From positions 1-17,022 of the forward strand of contig JAUYES010000175.1 in assembly GCA_030691225.1 (NCBI GenBank): DNA of 17,022 nt, given 5' to 3'. Every line of letters begins with the position of its first letter. Position 1 is the stretch's first letter. Made by a program: the position numbers and the translations under genes. Source of the stretch: Holophaga sp. Its GTDB lineage: Bacteria; Acidobacteriota; Holophagae; Holophagales; Holophagaceae. Positions 7,883 to 14,931 of the stretch are shown here, piece by piece. Under the pieces are notes generated by a model. The model worked only from the letters and a program-made list of their open reading frames with translations. It did no database searches and was not told the origin of the DNA.

Positions 7883-8323
7883 GTGCTGCCCCTTTCCCAA
7901 TCCGCTGGTTATGCCGTTCTGGCCTTGAGTTGCCTCGAAGATCCTGGTGGGCAACCCGTACTTGTGCAAGATGTGGCTACCTGGACCGGAGCACCCGGTC
8001 CCTATCTGGCCAAAATCTTCAGCACGCTTTCCAAGGCCGGCTTGGTGGTCGCCAAGCGTGGCAATCAGGGCGGGGTGATCCTCGCGCGTCCCGCCAAAAA
8101 TATTCCTCTCAGCGAATTGGCAGAAGTGCTTGACGGTGCAGGCTGGCATTCCAACTGCCTACTGGGCCTGATGGAATGCTCCGACGAGCGCGGCTGCCCC
8201 GTTCACGCCTTCTGGAAGGCCGAACGAGAGCAGATTCAAAACCAATTATCAGAAGTAACTCTGGCTGATGTGGCTAGGTTCGAGCGAGAGCAGCATCCTG
8301 CGAAAGCCGTTCCCAAATCCTGA
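7883..8323 (+). CDS. Rrf2-family transcriptional regulator with Fe-S cysteines
   Basis: The 146-residue protein has the Rrf2 winged helix (start MLPLSQSAGYAVLAL, 'YLAKIFSTLSKAGLVVAKRG' as recognition region) and three Cys at 92, 99 and 105, matching the spacing of the cluster ligands in IscR-type proteins. It is therefore likely to sense iron-sulfur, redox or nitrosative state. An ATG at 7841 would add 14 residues, but the GTG at 7883 has GGAG six bases ahead and gives the family N-terminus. It follows the molybdoenzyme operon in the same direction and might regulate it. Its stop abuts that of the convergent gene, the two forming TGATCA. Confidence 0.85.
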   Translation: MLPLSQSAGYAVLALSCLEDPGGQPVLVQDVATWTGAPGPYLAKIFSTLSKAGLVVAKRGNQGGVILARPAKNIPLSELAEVLDGAGWHSNCLLGLMECSDERGCPVHAFWKAEREQIQNQLSEVTLADVARFEREQHPAKAVPKS

Positions 8324-9034
8324 TCAGAGGCCTTCGAGATCGCCAGGGCAATCCACATCGAACCATTCCGATCCGGTAGCGGGGAGTGTGTGGCAGGGCA
8401 GGTGCGCTGCCATTTCACCCAACGAGCGGGCATCAGAGACTGCGATCTTTGAAACAAGGGAAGCGCCCAAAAATCCCCCCAAGTATTGGACCCGCTTTTT
8501 GTGTTCCGCTAGCACCCAAGCCTGCCCATTGGGGTCCTCTGTCCGGGCTCGGGCGAACCAAGCCTCAAGCGTGGGCACGGACCATCGCACCTGATCACAG
8601 GCGAGTACCCACCACCGGGAGGAGATAACTGGTGCCTTCTCGGCCCACAGCGCCATGGCCCGTGCGGGCCCCTGGCGCAAGTCTTCCACGTTTCTAAGTT
8701 CCGGACGCTCAGGAACAGGCGCACCCAAAATCTGCACCGGCCCTTGAGGAAAGACCGTCTCAAAAACAGTTACGAGATAGCCAGCCCAGCTGCCCCCCTG
8801 GGGATGTAACTGCAGGTGCTTGGGTGCCCCAAAGCGCCGACCTGCACCTCCGGTTAAAAGGAGCAATCCAACCGAGGATTCATCTTCGGTTCCCAATATC
8901 GACCGGCCACTTGCAGGGAGGGCTTCTAGAAGGGGAGGGGTATTGTTGTCAATCACGGCGCAAGTGTAATGCAGGAGGCAGACAAATTCCCAGGAAGGAC
9001 ATCCAAGATTAGGCCAAGCATGTTGGCAGTTCAT
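8324..9034 (-). CDS. MobA-like nucleotidyltransferase (putative molybdenum cofactor guanylyltransferase)
   Basis: The nucleotide-binding motif 'LTGGAGRRFGAPK' (residues 60-72 from the first ATG), 'VLACDQVRW' in the middle and a C-terminal 'WFDVDCPGDLE' in place of the family's NINTPEDL fit MobA, which attaches GMP to molybdopterin to make the MGD cofactor used by enzymes such as the one at 3867. The related MocA and other sugar/NTP transferases cannot be excluded. The N-terminal 50 residues from ATG 9034 look unlike the family, and a GTG at 8956 (210 residues) is a plausible true start; neither has a clear ribosome site. It converges on the Rrf2 gene and diverges from the OsmC gene. Confidence 0.75.
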   Translation of the reverse strand: MNCQHAWPNLGCPSWEFVCLLHYTCAVIDNNTPPLLEALPASGRSILGTEDESSVGLLLLTGGAGRRFGAPKHLQLHPQGGSWAGYLVTVFETVFPQGPVQILGAPVPERPELRNVEDLRQGPARAMALWAEKAPVISSRWWVLACDQVRWSVPTLEAWFARARTEDPNGQAWVLAEHKKRVQYLGGFLGASLVSKIAVSDARSLGEMAAHLPCHTLPATGSEWFDVDCPGDLEGL

Positions 9035-9059
9035 CCATCACTGATTTCCCGGAGGCACC

Positions 9060-9506
9060 ATGTCGCACACTTTCCCACTGATTCTCAATTGGTCGGGCAC
9101 GACCCTCGATTCCACCTATTCCCGCAATGCCGAGGTAGCGAACCCAAACCACCTCACGATCCCCGTCAGTAGCGCCCCCGCCTATGCTGGTGACCCCACA
9201 CGGTGGAACCCCGAGGACCTGCTTGCCTCCGCCTTAGCGACCTGTCATCTCCTCACATTCCTGGCGCTGGCCTCGAAGGCACGCATCGAGATCAAGGCCT
9301 ACGAGGATCATGCGGAGGCCACGCTAGAAACCATCGACAAGATCTCTCGCATTGGCGAAATTCGGTTGCGGCCCATTATTCGGGTGGCTCGAGGAACCTC
9401 TTCCGCCAAGGTGGTCGAGCTTTTCCAAAAAGCGCACAAATACTGCATCATCGCCAATTCCGTCACCTGTCGCGTTGTCATGGAGCCAAAGGTTATCGAG
9501 GGTTAG
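9060..9506 (+). CDS. OsmC/Ohr-family protein
   Basis: This 148-residue protein has the two conserved Cys of OsmC-type thiol peroxidases: Cys62 in 'ALATCHLLTFLALA' and Cys129 in 'HKYCIIANS'. Members reduce organic hydroperoxides in the cytoplasm using the cysteine pair. 'NPEDLLASALATCH' is the typical helix around the first Cys. A third Cys at 137 is not part of the motif. The ATG has a strong GGAGG site. It starts divergently from the MobA-like gene, so the promoter must lie within or near the doubtful N-terminal region of that gene. Confidence 0.88.
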   Translation: MSHTFPLILNWSGTTLDSTYSRNAEVANPNHLTIPVSSAPAYAGDPTRWNPEDLLASALATCHLLTFLALASKARIEIKAYEDHAEATLETIDKISRIGEIRLRPIIRVARGTSSAKVVELFQKAHKYCIIANSVTCRVVMEPKVIEG

Positions 9507-9535
9507 GTGACCAACTCGCGAATCAAGGACAGGCC

Positions 9536-9548
9536 TTGACCGGGTCAA
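9536..9548. promoter_or_regulatory. Perfect 13-bp palindrome upstream of nrdR
   Basis: TTGACC-G-GGTCAA lies 52 bases before the nrdR start. Its left half resembles a -35 box, but no good -10 box is found at 16-18 bases downstream. It is unlike the NrdR box, so autoregulation by NrdR is not suggested. A regulator site in the nrdR promoter is possible. A small CAAGG/CCTTG hairpin (9524-9538) overlaps its left end. Confidence 0.3.
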
Positions 9549-9599
9549 CCATGCGTAAATCCCATGCGCTCAGGGGCAGCAAGCCTGTAACCTAATTCC

Positions 9600-10214
9600 A
9601 TGCATTGCCCCTTTTGTGGCCATCTCGAGGACAAGGTTGTGGATTCCCGCGAAAGCAGGGAAGGGGATACCATTCGCCGCCGCCGCGAGTGTCTGGATTG
9701 CGGCAAACGCTTCACTAGCTACGAACGGGTAGAGGAAGTGCCGATTCTGGTCGTAAAGAAGGACGGCAGCCGGGAACCCTTTGATCGCCAGAAACTCTTG
9801 CGGGGCATGATGGCCGCTTGCCAGAAGAGGCCCGTAACCATGGCTCAACTCGAAGAAGCCACCGGTGAAATTCAAGCCAAGCTCCTGGAACAACCCGATC
9901 GCGAAATCCTTAGCCGTAGCCTGGGGGATCTCGTGATGGATTCACTTAAATTATTGGATTCCGTCGCCTACGTTCGTTTTGCCAGCATCTATCGCGATTT
10001 CAAGGATCTTCCGGATTTCGTCAAAGCCCTGGAAGTGCTCATGAAGGGGCAGAACCTCGCAACAACGGTGGCCCCCATGCCACCACCTCCCCCCTTGACC
10101 AAAACCTCTTTTGCGCAAAATCAAACAACATCCCCGCCCCTTAGCCCAACGCCCCTTTTCCCTGGCGTTGCCCCGGCTCGCCTTGGGCCCGCCAAGCGCC
10201 GCAAGGGGCGCTGA
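9600..10214 (+). CDS. nrdR: Transcriptional repressor NrdR with extended C-terminus
   Basis: NrdR represses ribonucleotide reductase genes when dATP is high. The protein begins MHCPFC and has the zinc ribbon (Cys3, Cys6, Cys31, Cys34), the 'TIRRRRECLDCGKRF' DNA-binding stretch and an ATP-cone domain at about 48-138 ('VVKKDGSREPFDRQKL...', 'SVAYVRFASIYRDF'). Family members usually have about 150-160 residues; this one has 204, the last 50 being a Pro/Thr-rich tail ending in basic 'AKRRKGR'. The tail is probably disordered. No strong ribosome site precedes the ATG. lon follows after 26 bases, as a likely operon. Confidence 0.93.
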   Translation: MHCPFCGHLEDKVVDSRESREGDTIRRRRECLDCGKRFTSYERVEEVPILVVKKDGSREPFDRQKLLRGMMAACQKRPVTMAQLEEATGEIQAKLLEQPDREILSRSLGDLVMDSLKLLDSVAYVRFASIYRDFKDLPDFVKALEVLMKGQNLATTVAPMPPPPPLTKTSFAQNQTTSPPLSPTPLFPGVAPARLGPAKRRKGR

Positions 10215-10240
10215 CGCTACACTAATTCCAGAGGTTTACC

Positions 10241-11113
10241 GTGGCCGAAGAACGCGAAGTCCCCCAGCTCCTTGACGAGTCTCCAAAGATCCCTGAAGTC
10301 TTGCCCGTGCTACCGCTGCGGGATGTGGTCGTCTATCCCTATGTGATCCTTCCGCTCTCCGTCAGCCGCGAAAAATCACTCAAGGCCGTCGATACCGCCT
10401 TGGTGGAAAACCGGATGATCCTGCTGCTAAGCCAGAAGCAGATGGAGATGGATGATCCCGGTTCCAACGATCTGTACACGGTGGGCACAGCGGCCTTGAT
10501 CATGCGCGTGCTGAAACTGCCCGATGGCCGCATTCGCGCTCTCGTGCAGGGGCTTCAGCGGGTTCGGGTGGAATATTTCACCGAAACCGATTCCATGTTC
10601 AAGGCCAAAGTGGAACCCATCGTCGAGCCCGAAATCACGGAGCGCGGCATCGAACTGGACGCGCTTACCCGCACCGTTAAGCAGACCCTCGAAAAAGCCG
10701 TGGCCCTTGGCAAAAACCTTAATCAGGAAGTGCTCGTTATTGCCGCCAACCTCGACGCACCTGGCCGTTTGGCCGATTTGGTGGCTTCTAACCTCGATCT
10801 CAAACCGCCTCAGCTTCAGGAAGTGCTCGAAATCGTGGCGCCAATTCCTCGCCTGAAGCGCGTTCACGAACAGCTGATGCGCGAAATCGATCTACTGGAA
10901 GTGCAGCAGAAAATCACCATGGAAGCCCGCGGCGAAATGGACAAAGGGCAACGCGAGTACTACTTGCGCCAGCAGCTCAAGGCCATCCAGAACGAACTCG
11001 GCGAAGCCAACGAACTCACGGAGGAAATACAGGCCTTCCGCGACAAAATTTCCAAACTCGCAGTGCCCGAGGATGTGCTCACAGAAATTGAGCGCAATCT
11101 CAAAAAGCTATAG
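10241..11113 (+). CDS. lon: Lon protease, N-terminal part (ends at an in-frame TAG)
   Basis: These 290 residues are the LonN substrate-binding domain (from 'VLPVLPLRDVVVYPYVILPLSV') and the following helical coiled coil ('EYYLRQQLKAIQNELGE'), which is conserved in all ATP-dependent Lon proteases. The GTG start has AGAGGT ahead of it. The frame ends at a TAG (11111-11113) after 'EIERNLKKL', where Lon homologues continue with an acidic or other residue and then RMHPDSSE; a GAG to TAG change would explain it. The rest of lon continues in the same frame. If the stop is real, this product would be an isolated N-terminal domain with no ATPase or protease. Confidence 0.9.
   Translation: MAEEREVPQLLDESPKIPEVLPVLPLRDVVVYPYVILPLSVSREKSLKAVDTALVENRMILLLSQKQMEMDDPGSNDLYTVGTAALIMRVLKLPDGRIRALVQGLQRVRVEYFTETDSMFKAKVEPIVEPEITERGIELDALTRTVKQTLEKAVALGKNLNQEVLVIAANLDAPGRLADLVASNLDLKPPQLQEVLEIVAPIPRLKRVHEQLMREIDLLEVQQKITMEARGEMDKGQREYYLRQQLKAIQNELGEANELTEEIQAFRDKISKLAVPEDVLTEIERNLKKL
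11111..11113 (+). other. In-frame amber codon inside lon
   Basis: Codons around it read AAG CTA TAG CGT ATG CAT. Reading is in one frame from 10241 to 12709 (823 codons including the final TAA), close to normal Lon length, with this the only interruption. Other genes here end in TAG (867-1574, 2105-3808, 6267-6821, 6830-7810), so TAG is a true stop in this genome and general reassignment is unlikely. Sequencing error, a recent mutation or a tolerated split are the options. Confidence 0.95.
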
Positions 11114-11116
11114 CGT

Positions 11117-12709
11117 ATGCATCCTGATTCCAGTGAAACGGCAGTCACCCGCACTTACCTTGAGTGGATGACCGAGATGCCCTGGGGCATTCAGAGCGAC
11201 GACAACAAGGATCTGAATCTCGCTCAAGAAATCCTCGATGAAGACCATGATGGCTTGGTCAAGATCAAAGACCGCCTGATGGAATTCCTGGCCGTGCGTA
11301 AGCTTCGGCCCGACCTCAAGGGCACCATCCTTTGCTTCGTGGGCCCTCCGGGCACCGGCAAGACCTCGCTCGGCAAGAGCGTGGCTCGTGCGCTCGGGCG
11401 GAAATTTGCCCGCGTTTCCTTGGGTGGCGTTCACGACGAAAGCGAAATCCGTGGGCATCGTCGCACCTATGTGGGCGCCATGCCGGGCCGTATTGTTCAG
11501 GCCCTGCACCAGATGAAGACCATGAATCCGGTAATTGTGCTTGATGAAGTGGACAAGATCGGCCGCGATATGCGCGGTGATCCCAGCGCCGCACTTCTGG
11601 AAGTGCTCGACCCCGAGCAGAACCACACCTTCCGCGACAATTACATGAATGTCCCCATCGATCTCAGCCAGGTGCTATTCCTCACCACCGCCAACGAACT
11701 CGAACCGATTCAACCCGCCTTCCGTGATCGCATGGAGATCATCCATCTTTCCAGCTACACCTTGGAAGAAAAGATCAGCATTTCCGAGAAACACCTGATT
11801 CCCCGCCAACTCGAAAAGAACGGCGTCACCAAGGAGCACGTTGGCTTTACGAAATCGGGACTGAAGGCTCTGATTCAGGGCTACACCAGGGAAGCCGGTC
11901 TTCGCCAACTAGAACGCGAGGTTGGCAGTGTTTGCCGCAAGATCGCCCGTCGAGTCGCTGAAGGTAAGCAAAAAGGCAAATTCTCGCTGACGGACGCCAA
12001 TATCCAAGAGCTACTCGGCCCTGTGAAACTGCTACAGGACGAGCGCCTTAAAGCCCCCCGCATCGGCGTCATCACCGGTTTGGCATGGACCTCCACGGGC
12101 GGCGACGTGCTCTTTGTGGAAGCCCTCAAGATGCCAGGGAAGGGTGCCCTTCTGCTCACCGGCCAACTTGGCGATGTCATGAAAGAAAGTGCCCAGGCCG
12201 CGCTCAGCTACATTCGAAGCCGCAGCGAGGCCTTCAAAATCGACCCTGAGGCCTTCCAAAAGCAGGATATCCACCTCCATTTCCCCGAAGGCGCCATCCC
12301 TAAAGACGGCCCCAGCGCTGGCCTAGCCATCGCAACGGTGCTGCTCTCAGTGTTAAAAGGAATCCCCGTCAAAAACACCATTGCCATGACCGGAGAAATC
12401 GATCTACGGGGCGAAGCCTTGGCCATTGGTGGGCTGAAGGAAAAAGCCCTCGCCGCCCTGCGTGTGGGCATCAAGGACATCATCATTCCTCACGCCAATC
12501 TCAAGGATTTGGAAGAGATTTCCCCCGAAGTGCGCGGCAAACTTCGCTTCCATCCTGTGAAACATGTGGAAGAAGTCTTCGAAATGGCCCTGACCAAATG
12601 GACCTGCCCGGATCGGCGAGGCATTGGGCATGTCACGGATGTAAAAGGCGCAACTAAGGCAAAAACCGCCAAAAAACCAGCCAAACGCAGCCCGGCAAAA
12701 ACCAAATAA
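11117..12709 (+). CDS. lon: Lon protease, AAA+ ATPase and Ser-Lys protease part
   Basis: These 530 residues carry the ATPase (Walker A GPPGTGKT at 76-83, Walker B 'VIVLDEVDKIG') and the protease domain with Ser400 in 'PKDGPSAG' and Lys443 in 'GGLKEKALAA' (692 and 735 counted from 10241), 43 residues apart as in E. coli Lon. Lon degrades misfolded and regulatory proteins in the cytoplasm. The ATG at 11117 is two codons after the amber codon; no Shine-Dalgarno is visible, so separate translation would need reinitiation after the TAG. The C-terminus has an extra Lys/Ala-rich tail ('KAKTAKKPAKRSPAKTK'). Confidence 0.92.
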   Translation: MHPDSSETAVTRTYLEWMTEMPWGIQSDDNKDLNLAQEILDEDHDGLVKIKDRLMEFLAVRKLRPDLKGTILCFVGPPGTGKTSLGKSVARALGRKFARVSLGGVHDESEIRGHRRTYVGAMPGRIVQALHQMKTMNPVIVLDEVDKIGRDMRGDPSAALLEVLDPEQNHTFRDNYMNVPIDLSQVLFLTTANELEPIQPAFRDRMEIIHLSSYTLEEKISISEKHLIPRQLEKNGVTKEHVGFTKSGLKALIQGYTREAGLRQLEREVGSVCRKIARRVAEGKQKGKFSLTDANIQELLGPVKLLQDERLKAPRIGVITGLAWTSTGGDVLFVEALKMPGKGALLLTGQLGDVMKESAQAALSYIRSRSEAFKIDPEAFQKQDIHLHFPEGAIPKDGPSAGLAIATVLLSVLKGIPVKNTIAMTGEIDLRGEALAIGGLKEKALAALRVGIKDIIIPHANLKDLEEISPEVRGKLRFHPVKHVEEVFEMALTKWTCPDRRGIGHVTDVKGATKAKTAKKPAKRSPAKTK

Positions 12710-12719
12710 GGCCTCAACC

Positions 12720-13610
12720 ATGCGATTCTTCAAACTTCTTTGCCTTGCGGTAGCCCTAGTTCCATTGTCAGCCCAAGAAGGATTCACCCTTGGTGATCCC
12801 ATCGGAATGAAAATCGCTGAGCTTCAGAAGGCAAAAGACTGGGCGAATCTCGCGGATTACATCGAAGCCATGGTCCCGGCACAGCGCGGCAAATACATCA
12901 TTAGCTGGATGGAGTCGCTAAACCGCACCAATCGCTGGGAACGGCTTCTGGCAGTCTGTGACGCAAGTATTCCTCAAATGGAGGCCAAGACGGGTCCAAA
13001 GCTTGGTCTCCCGCGCCTTCTGCGGGCCCAAGCCCTCACGCAATTGCAACGGCACGGCGAAGCGCGCCTCGCCCACGCAGAAAACGGTCAGCTTGGTTTC
13101 CCTGATGGGCACGAAAATGCTTGTGCCGAAGCGCGTGCGGACAGTGATTGGAACGCTCTCGCTATGCATGCCGAAGCTCTAGCGGTCTTGAAGCCCGGCC
13201 TCGGACTATCCCTTCAAGGCGAGGCACTTTGCAAGCTCCAAAAATTCTCCCAAGCCGAGCCGATCCTGGAAAAAGCAATTCTGCTTCCCGGGGCTACGGC
13301 TATGGCCTGGGCCGATTTGGCTTGCTGTTTGGTGGAGCGCCAAGCCTATCCTGAAGCCATCGGTGCGGCCACCCAAGGCTTGGTGCTGGAGGCAAAAAAC
13401 ATGGAAGCCCTCTACAATCGCGGCCGTGCCCATTTTGGATTAAAGCAGTACAAAGAAGGGCGTGCGGATTTAGCTGCCGCCTTGGCGACAGGGCAGGCAG
13501 ACCCAACTTTGGCGCGGAACATTCAAAACAATATCGTTTTAGCCGATCAATACTTGGCCCATCAGGAGAAAAAGGCTCAGACTCCAGTGCGAAAGCCGCC
13601 TCGCAAGTAG
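12720..13610 (+). CDS. Secreted TPR-repeat protein
   Basis: The 296-residue protein has a signal peptide (residues 1-18, ending PLSA) and TPR-like repeats across most of its length: 'FSQAEPILEKAILLPGATAMAWADLACCLVERQAYPEAIGAATQGL' region and 'NMEALYNRGRAHFGLKQYKEGRADLAAAL' are the clearest, near the C-terminal half. It is probably a periplasmic binding or scaffold protein; a specific partner is not visible. It starts 10 bases after the lon stop with only a modest AAGG site and is likely co-transcribed with lon. Confidence 0.75.
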   Translation: MRFFKLLCLAVALVPLSAQEGFTLGDPIGMKIAELQKAKDWANLADYIEAMVPAQRGKYIISWMESLNRTNRWERLLAVCDASIPQMEAKTGPKLGLPRLLRAQALTQLQRHGEARLAHAENGQLGFPDGHENACAEARADSDWNALAMHAEALAVLKPGLGLSLQGEALCKLQKFSQAEPILEKAILLPGATAMAWADLACCLVERQAYPEAIGAATQGLVLEAKNMEALYNRGRAHFGLKQYKEGRADLAAALATGQADPTLARNIQNNIVLADQYLAHQEKKAQTPVRKPPRK

Positions 13611-13645
13611 AAGCCTTGTTTGGATTACTATCGGGCCCTATGCTT

Positions 13646-13840
13646 TCAGCGTTTCCGGGATGTGCCAAATACTTTCACCACATCCAACATGCCATCGCTT
13701 AAAGCACGATCCTTTGCAACCTTTACGCAACGCACGACTTCAAAATTGCCGCCAGTAATTTCCACAAATGGCACCCCCAAAAAGCCTTGGCTCGGTCCGA
13801 TCCCCGATTTCCTCGTGCTAGCAACCCTGGAAGTCTTGGC
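13646..13840 (-). other. Unassigned minus-strand open frame, possible gene remnant
   Basis: Read on the minus strand, 64 codons precede a TGA at 13646-13648 and give a protein-like text with sections such as 'SGIGPSQGFLGVPFVEITGG' and 'CVKVAKDRALSDGMLDVV'. Many codons begin with G or A, as in coding DNA. The same frame continues upstream past a TGA at 13841-13843 (22 codons) and another at 13910-13912 (11 codons). No ATG or ribosome site is present. It could be a decayed gene or simply a chance frame. Confidence 0.25.
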
Positions 13841-13873
13841 TCATTCCACGGACGGCAGTGGGTCGTTCTTTGG

Positions 13874-13893
13874 ACCCCGCACTACGGGGTTTT
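13874..13893 (+). terminator. Intrinsic terminator after the lon-TPR operon
   Basis: Stem ACCCCG/CGGGGT with a CACTA loop runs into TTTT. It lies 260 bases after the TPR stop and before ftsY, so it probably ends the nrdR-lon-TPR transcript. The U-tract is short. Confidence 0.6.
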
Positions 13894-13896
13894 CCT

Positions 13897-13920
13897 CGCC
13901 TGGGTGGTTTCAGCCAGGCG
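13897..13920. repeat. Second hairpin downstream of the terminator
   Basis: Perfect 7-bp inverted repeat CGCCTGG/CCAGGCG with a 10-base loop, four bases after the terminator. No U-tract follows on the plus strand. It may reinforce termination. Confidence 0.5.
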
Positions 13921-13959
13921 CTAACCCAGTATTCACACCCCCACTTCACTGAAATCATC

Positions 13960-13975
13960 CGTTCCACGTGGAACA
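13960..13975. promoter_or_regulatory. parS: parS-like centromere site (ParB binding)
   Basis: CGTTCCACGTGGAACA contains the perfect 14-bp palindrome GTTCCACGTGGAAC and matches the known parS pattern TGTTNCACGTGNAACA at all but the first base. ParB binds such sites and spreads to organise chromosome segregation with ParA and SMC. It is in noncoding DNA 48 bases before the ftsY start, and no second copy was seen in the window. Most chromosomal parS sites are near the replication origin, so this locus may be origin-proximal. Confidence 0.8.
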
Positions 13976-14022
13976 ACCTCGCCATCCCCCGGCTAGACTG
14001 AAGACTGGACTTCGAGGTGCTT

Positions 14023-14931
14023 GTGGGTTTGTTTTCCAGCCTCATCGATAAATTCAAGCAAGGCCTGCAGCGCACCCAGGAATTGGTCCTGGCGCCCATG
14101 GGCCGGTTGCTTGGCCTGCACCGCTTGGATGAAGACCAACTCCTGGAACTGGAAGATCTGCTTTTGCAGGCCGACCTGGGCGTTCATGCCACCCAGCGGC
14201 TAATGGATCGGCTGCGCTTCGAGATGCGACGGACGGGAGATATCGATCCCAAGGCTCTGCTTAAGGACGAACTCCTAAAGATCCTCCGCCAGTGCCCTCG
14301 TCGGCCTTTCGAGGCCTCTGGCACCCAGATCGTACTTTTGGTCGGCGTGAACGGCGTTGGCAAAACCACCACCTTGGGCAAACTGGCCGCTCACCTCAAG
14401 AACAAGGGTGAAGAAGTCCTGGTCGTGGCTGGCGATACTTTCAGGGCCGCCGCCATCGATCAACTCGAACTTTGGGGCCAACGCGCCGGCGTGCCCGTCA
14501 TCCGCAATCAGATGGGCGGCGACCCGGCCGCCATTGCCTTCGACGGTGCAACCAGCGCAAAAGCCAAGGGCACGCCCTGGGTGCTTATTGACACTGCGGG
14601 CAGGCTTCATACCAAGGATCACTTGATGCGCGAATTAGACAAGATCCGTCGCAGCCTTCAAAAAGTCATCCCCGAAGCGCCTCACCGAGTATTTCTGGTG
14701 CTCGACGCTACCACAGGCCAAAACGGCCTAAACCAGGCCGAGGCTTTTAAGGAAGCCGCCGGCATTACGGACCTCATACTCACCAAACTCGATGGTTCCG
14801 CCAAGGGAGGCGTTGTTGTGCCGATCCTGGAACGCCTAAAGCTTCCCATCGCCTTTGTTGGCGTGGGTGAGCAGGTGGATGATCTCATTCCCTTTGAACC
14901 CGAAGCCTTTGTGGAGGGCCTCCTTGGCTGA
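14023..14931 (+). CDS. ftsY: Signal recognition particle receptor FtsY
   Basis: FtsY is the membrane-associated GTPase that docks SRP-ribosome complexes at the inner membrane. The 302-residue protein has the helical N domain (about 1-95) and the G domain with GVNGVGKTTT (108-117), 'DTFRAAAIDQL', 'DTAGR' and 'TKLDGSAKGG'. It lacks the long acidic A domain of E. coli FtsY, starting directly with 'MGLFSSLIDKF', as in many bacteria. A GTG at 14017 would add two residues, but the GTG at 14023 has GAGG five bases ahead and fits the family start. Its last eight bases overlap ribD. Confidence 0.95.
   Translation: MGLFSSLIDKFKQGLQRTQELVLAPMGRLLGLHRLDEDQLLELEDLLLQADLGVHATQRLMDRLRFEMRRTGDIDPKALLKDELLKILRQCPRRPFEASGTQIVLLVGVNGVGKTTTLGKLAAHLKNKGEEVLVVAGDTFRAAAIDQLELWGQRAGVPVIRNQMGGDPAAIAFDGATSAKAKGTPWVLIDTAGRLHTKDHLMRELDKIRRSLQKVIPEAPHRVFLVLDATTGQNGLNQAEAFKEAAGITDLILTKLDGSAKGGVVVPILERLKLPIAFVGVGEQVDDLIPFEPEAFVEGLLG

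Larger units (their letters stand above)
13611..14022. other. 412-bp spacer between the TPR gene and ftsY
   Basis: The spacer holds a 7-bp inverted repeat (GGATGTG/CACATCC, 13658-13685, 14-base loop), a minus-strand open frame (13646-13840), a terminator (13874-13893), a second hairpin (13897-13920) and the parS-like palindrome (13960-13975). A plus-strand frame of 110 codons (13620-13952) is also open but Ser/Thr/Pro-rich with no ribosome site, and is not called. No tRNA, SRP RNA or tmRNA signature was recognised. Confidence 0.6.

Noticed and set aside
13620..13952. 110-codon plus-strand frame after the TPR gene
   Set aside because: It has no ribosome site, is rich in Ser, Thr, Pro and Phe as antisense frames often are, and runs across the terminator.
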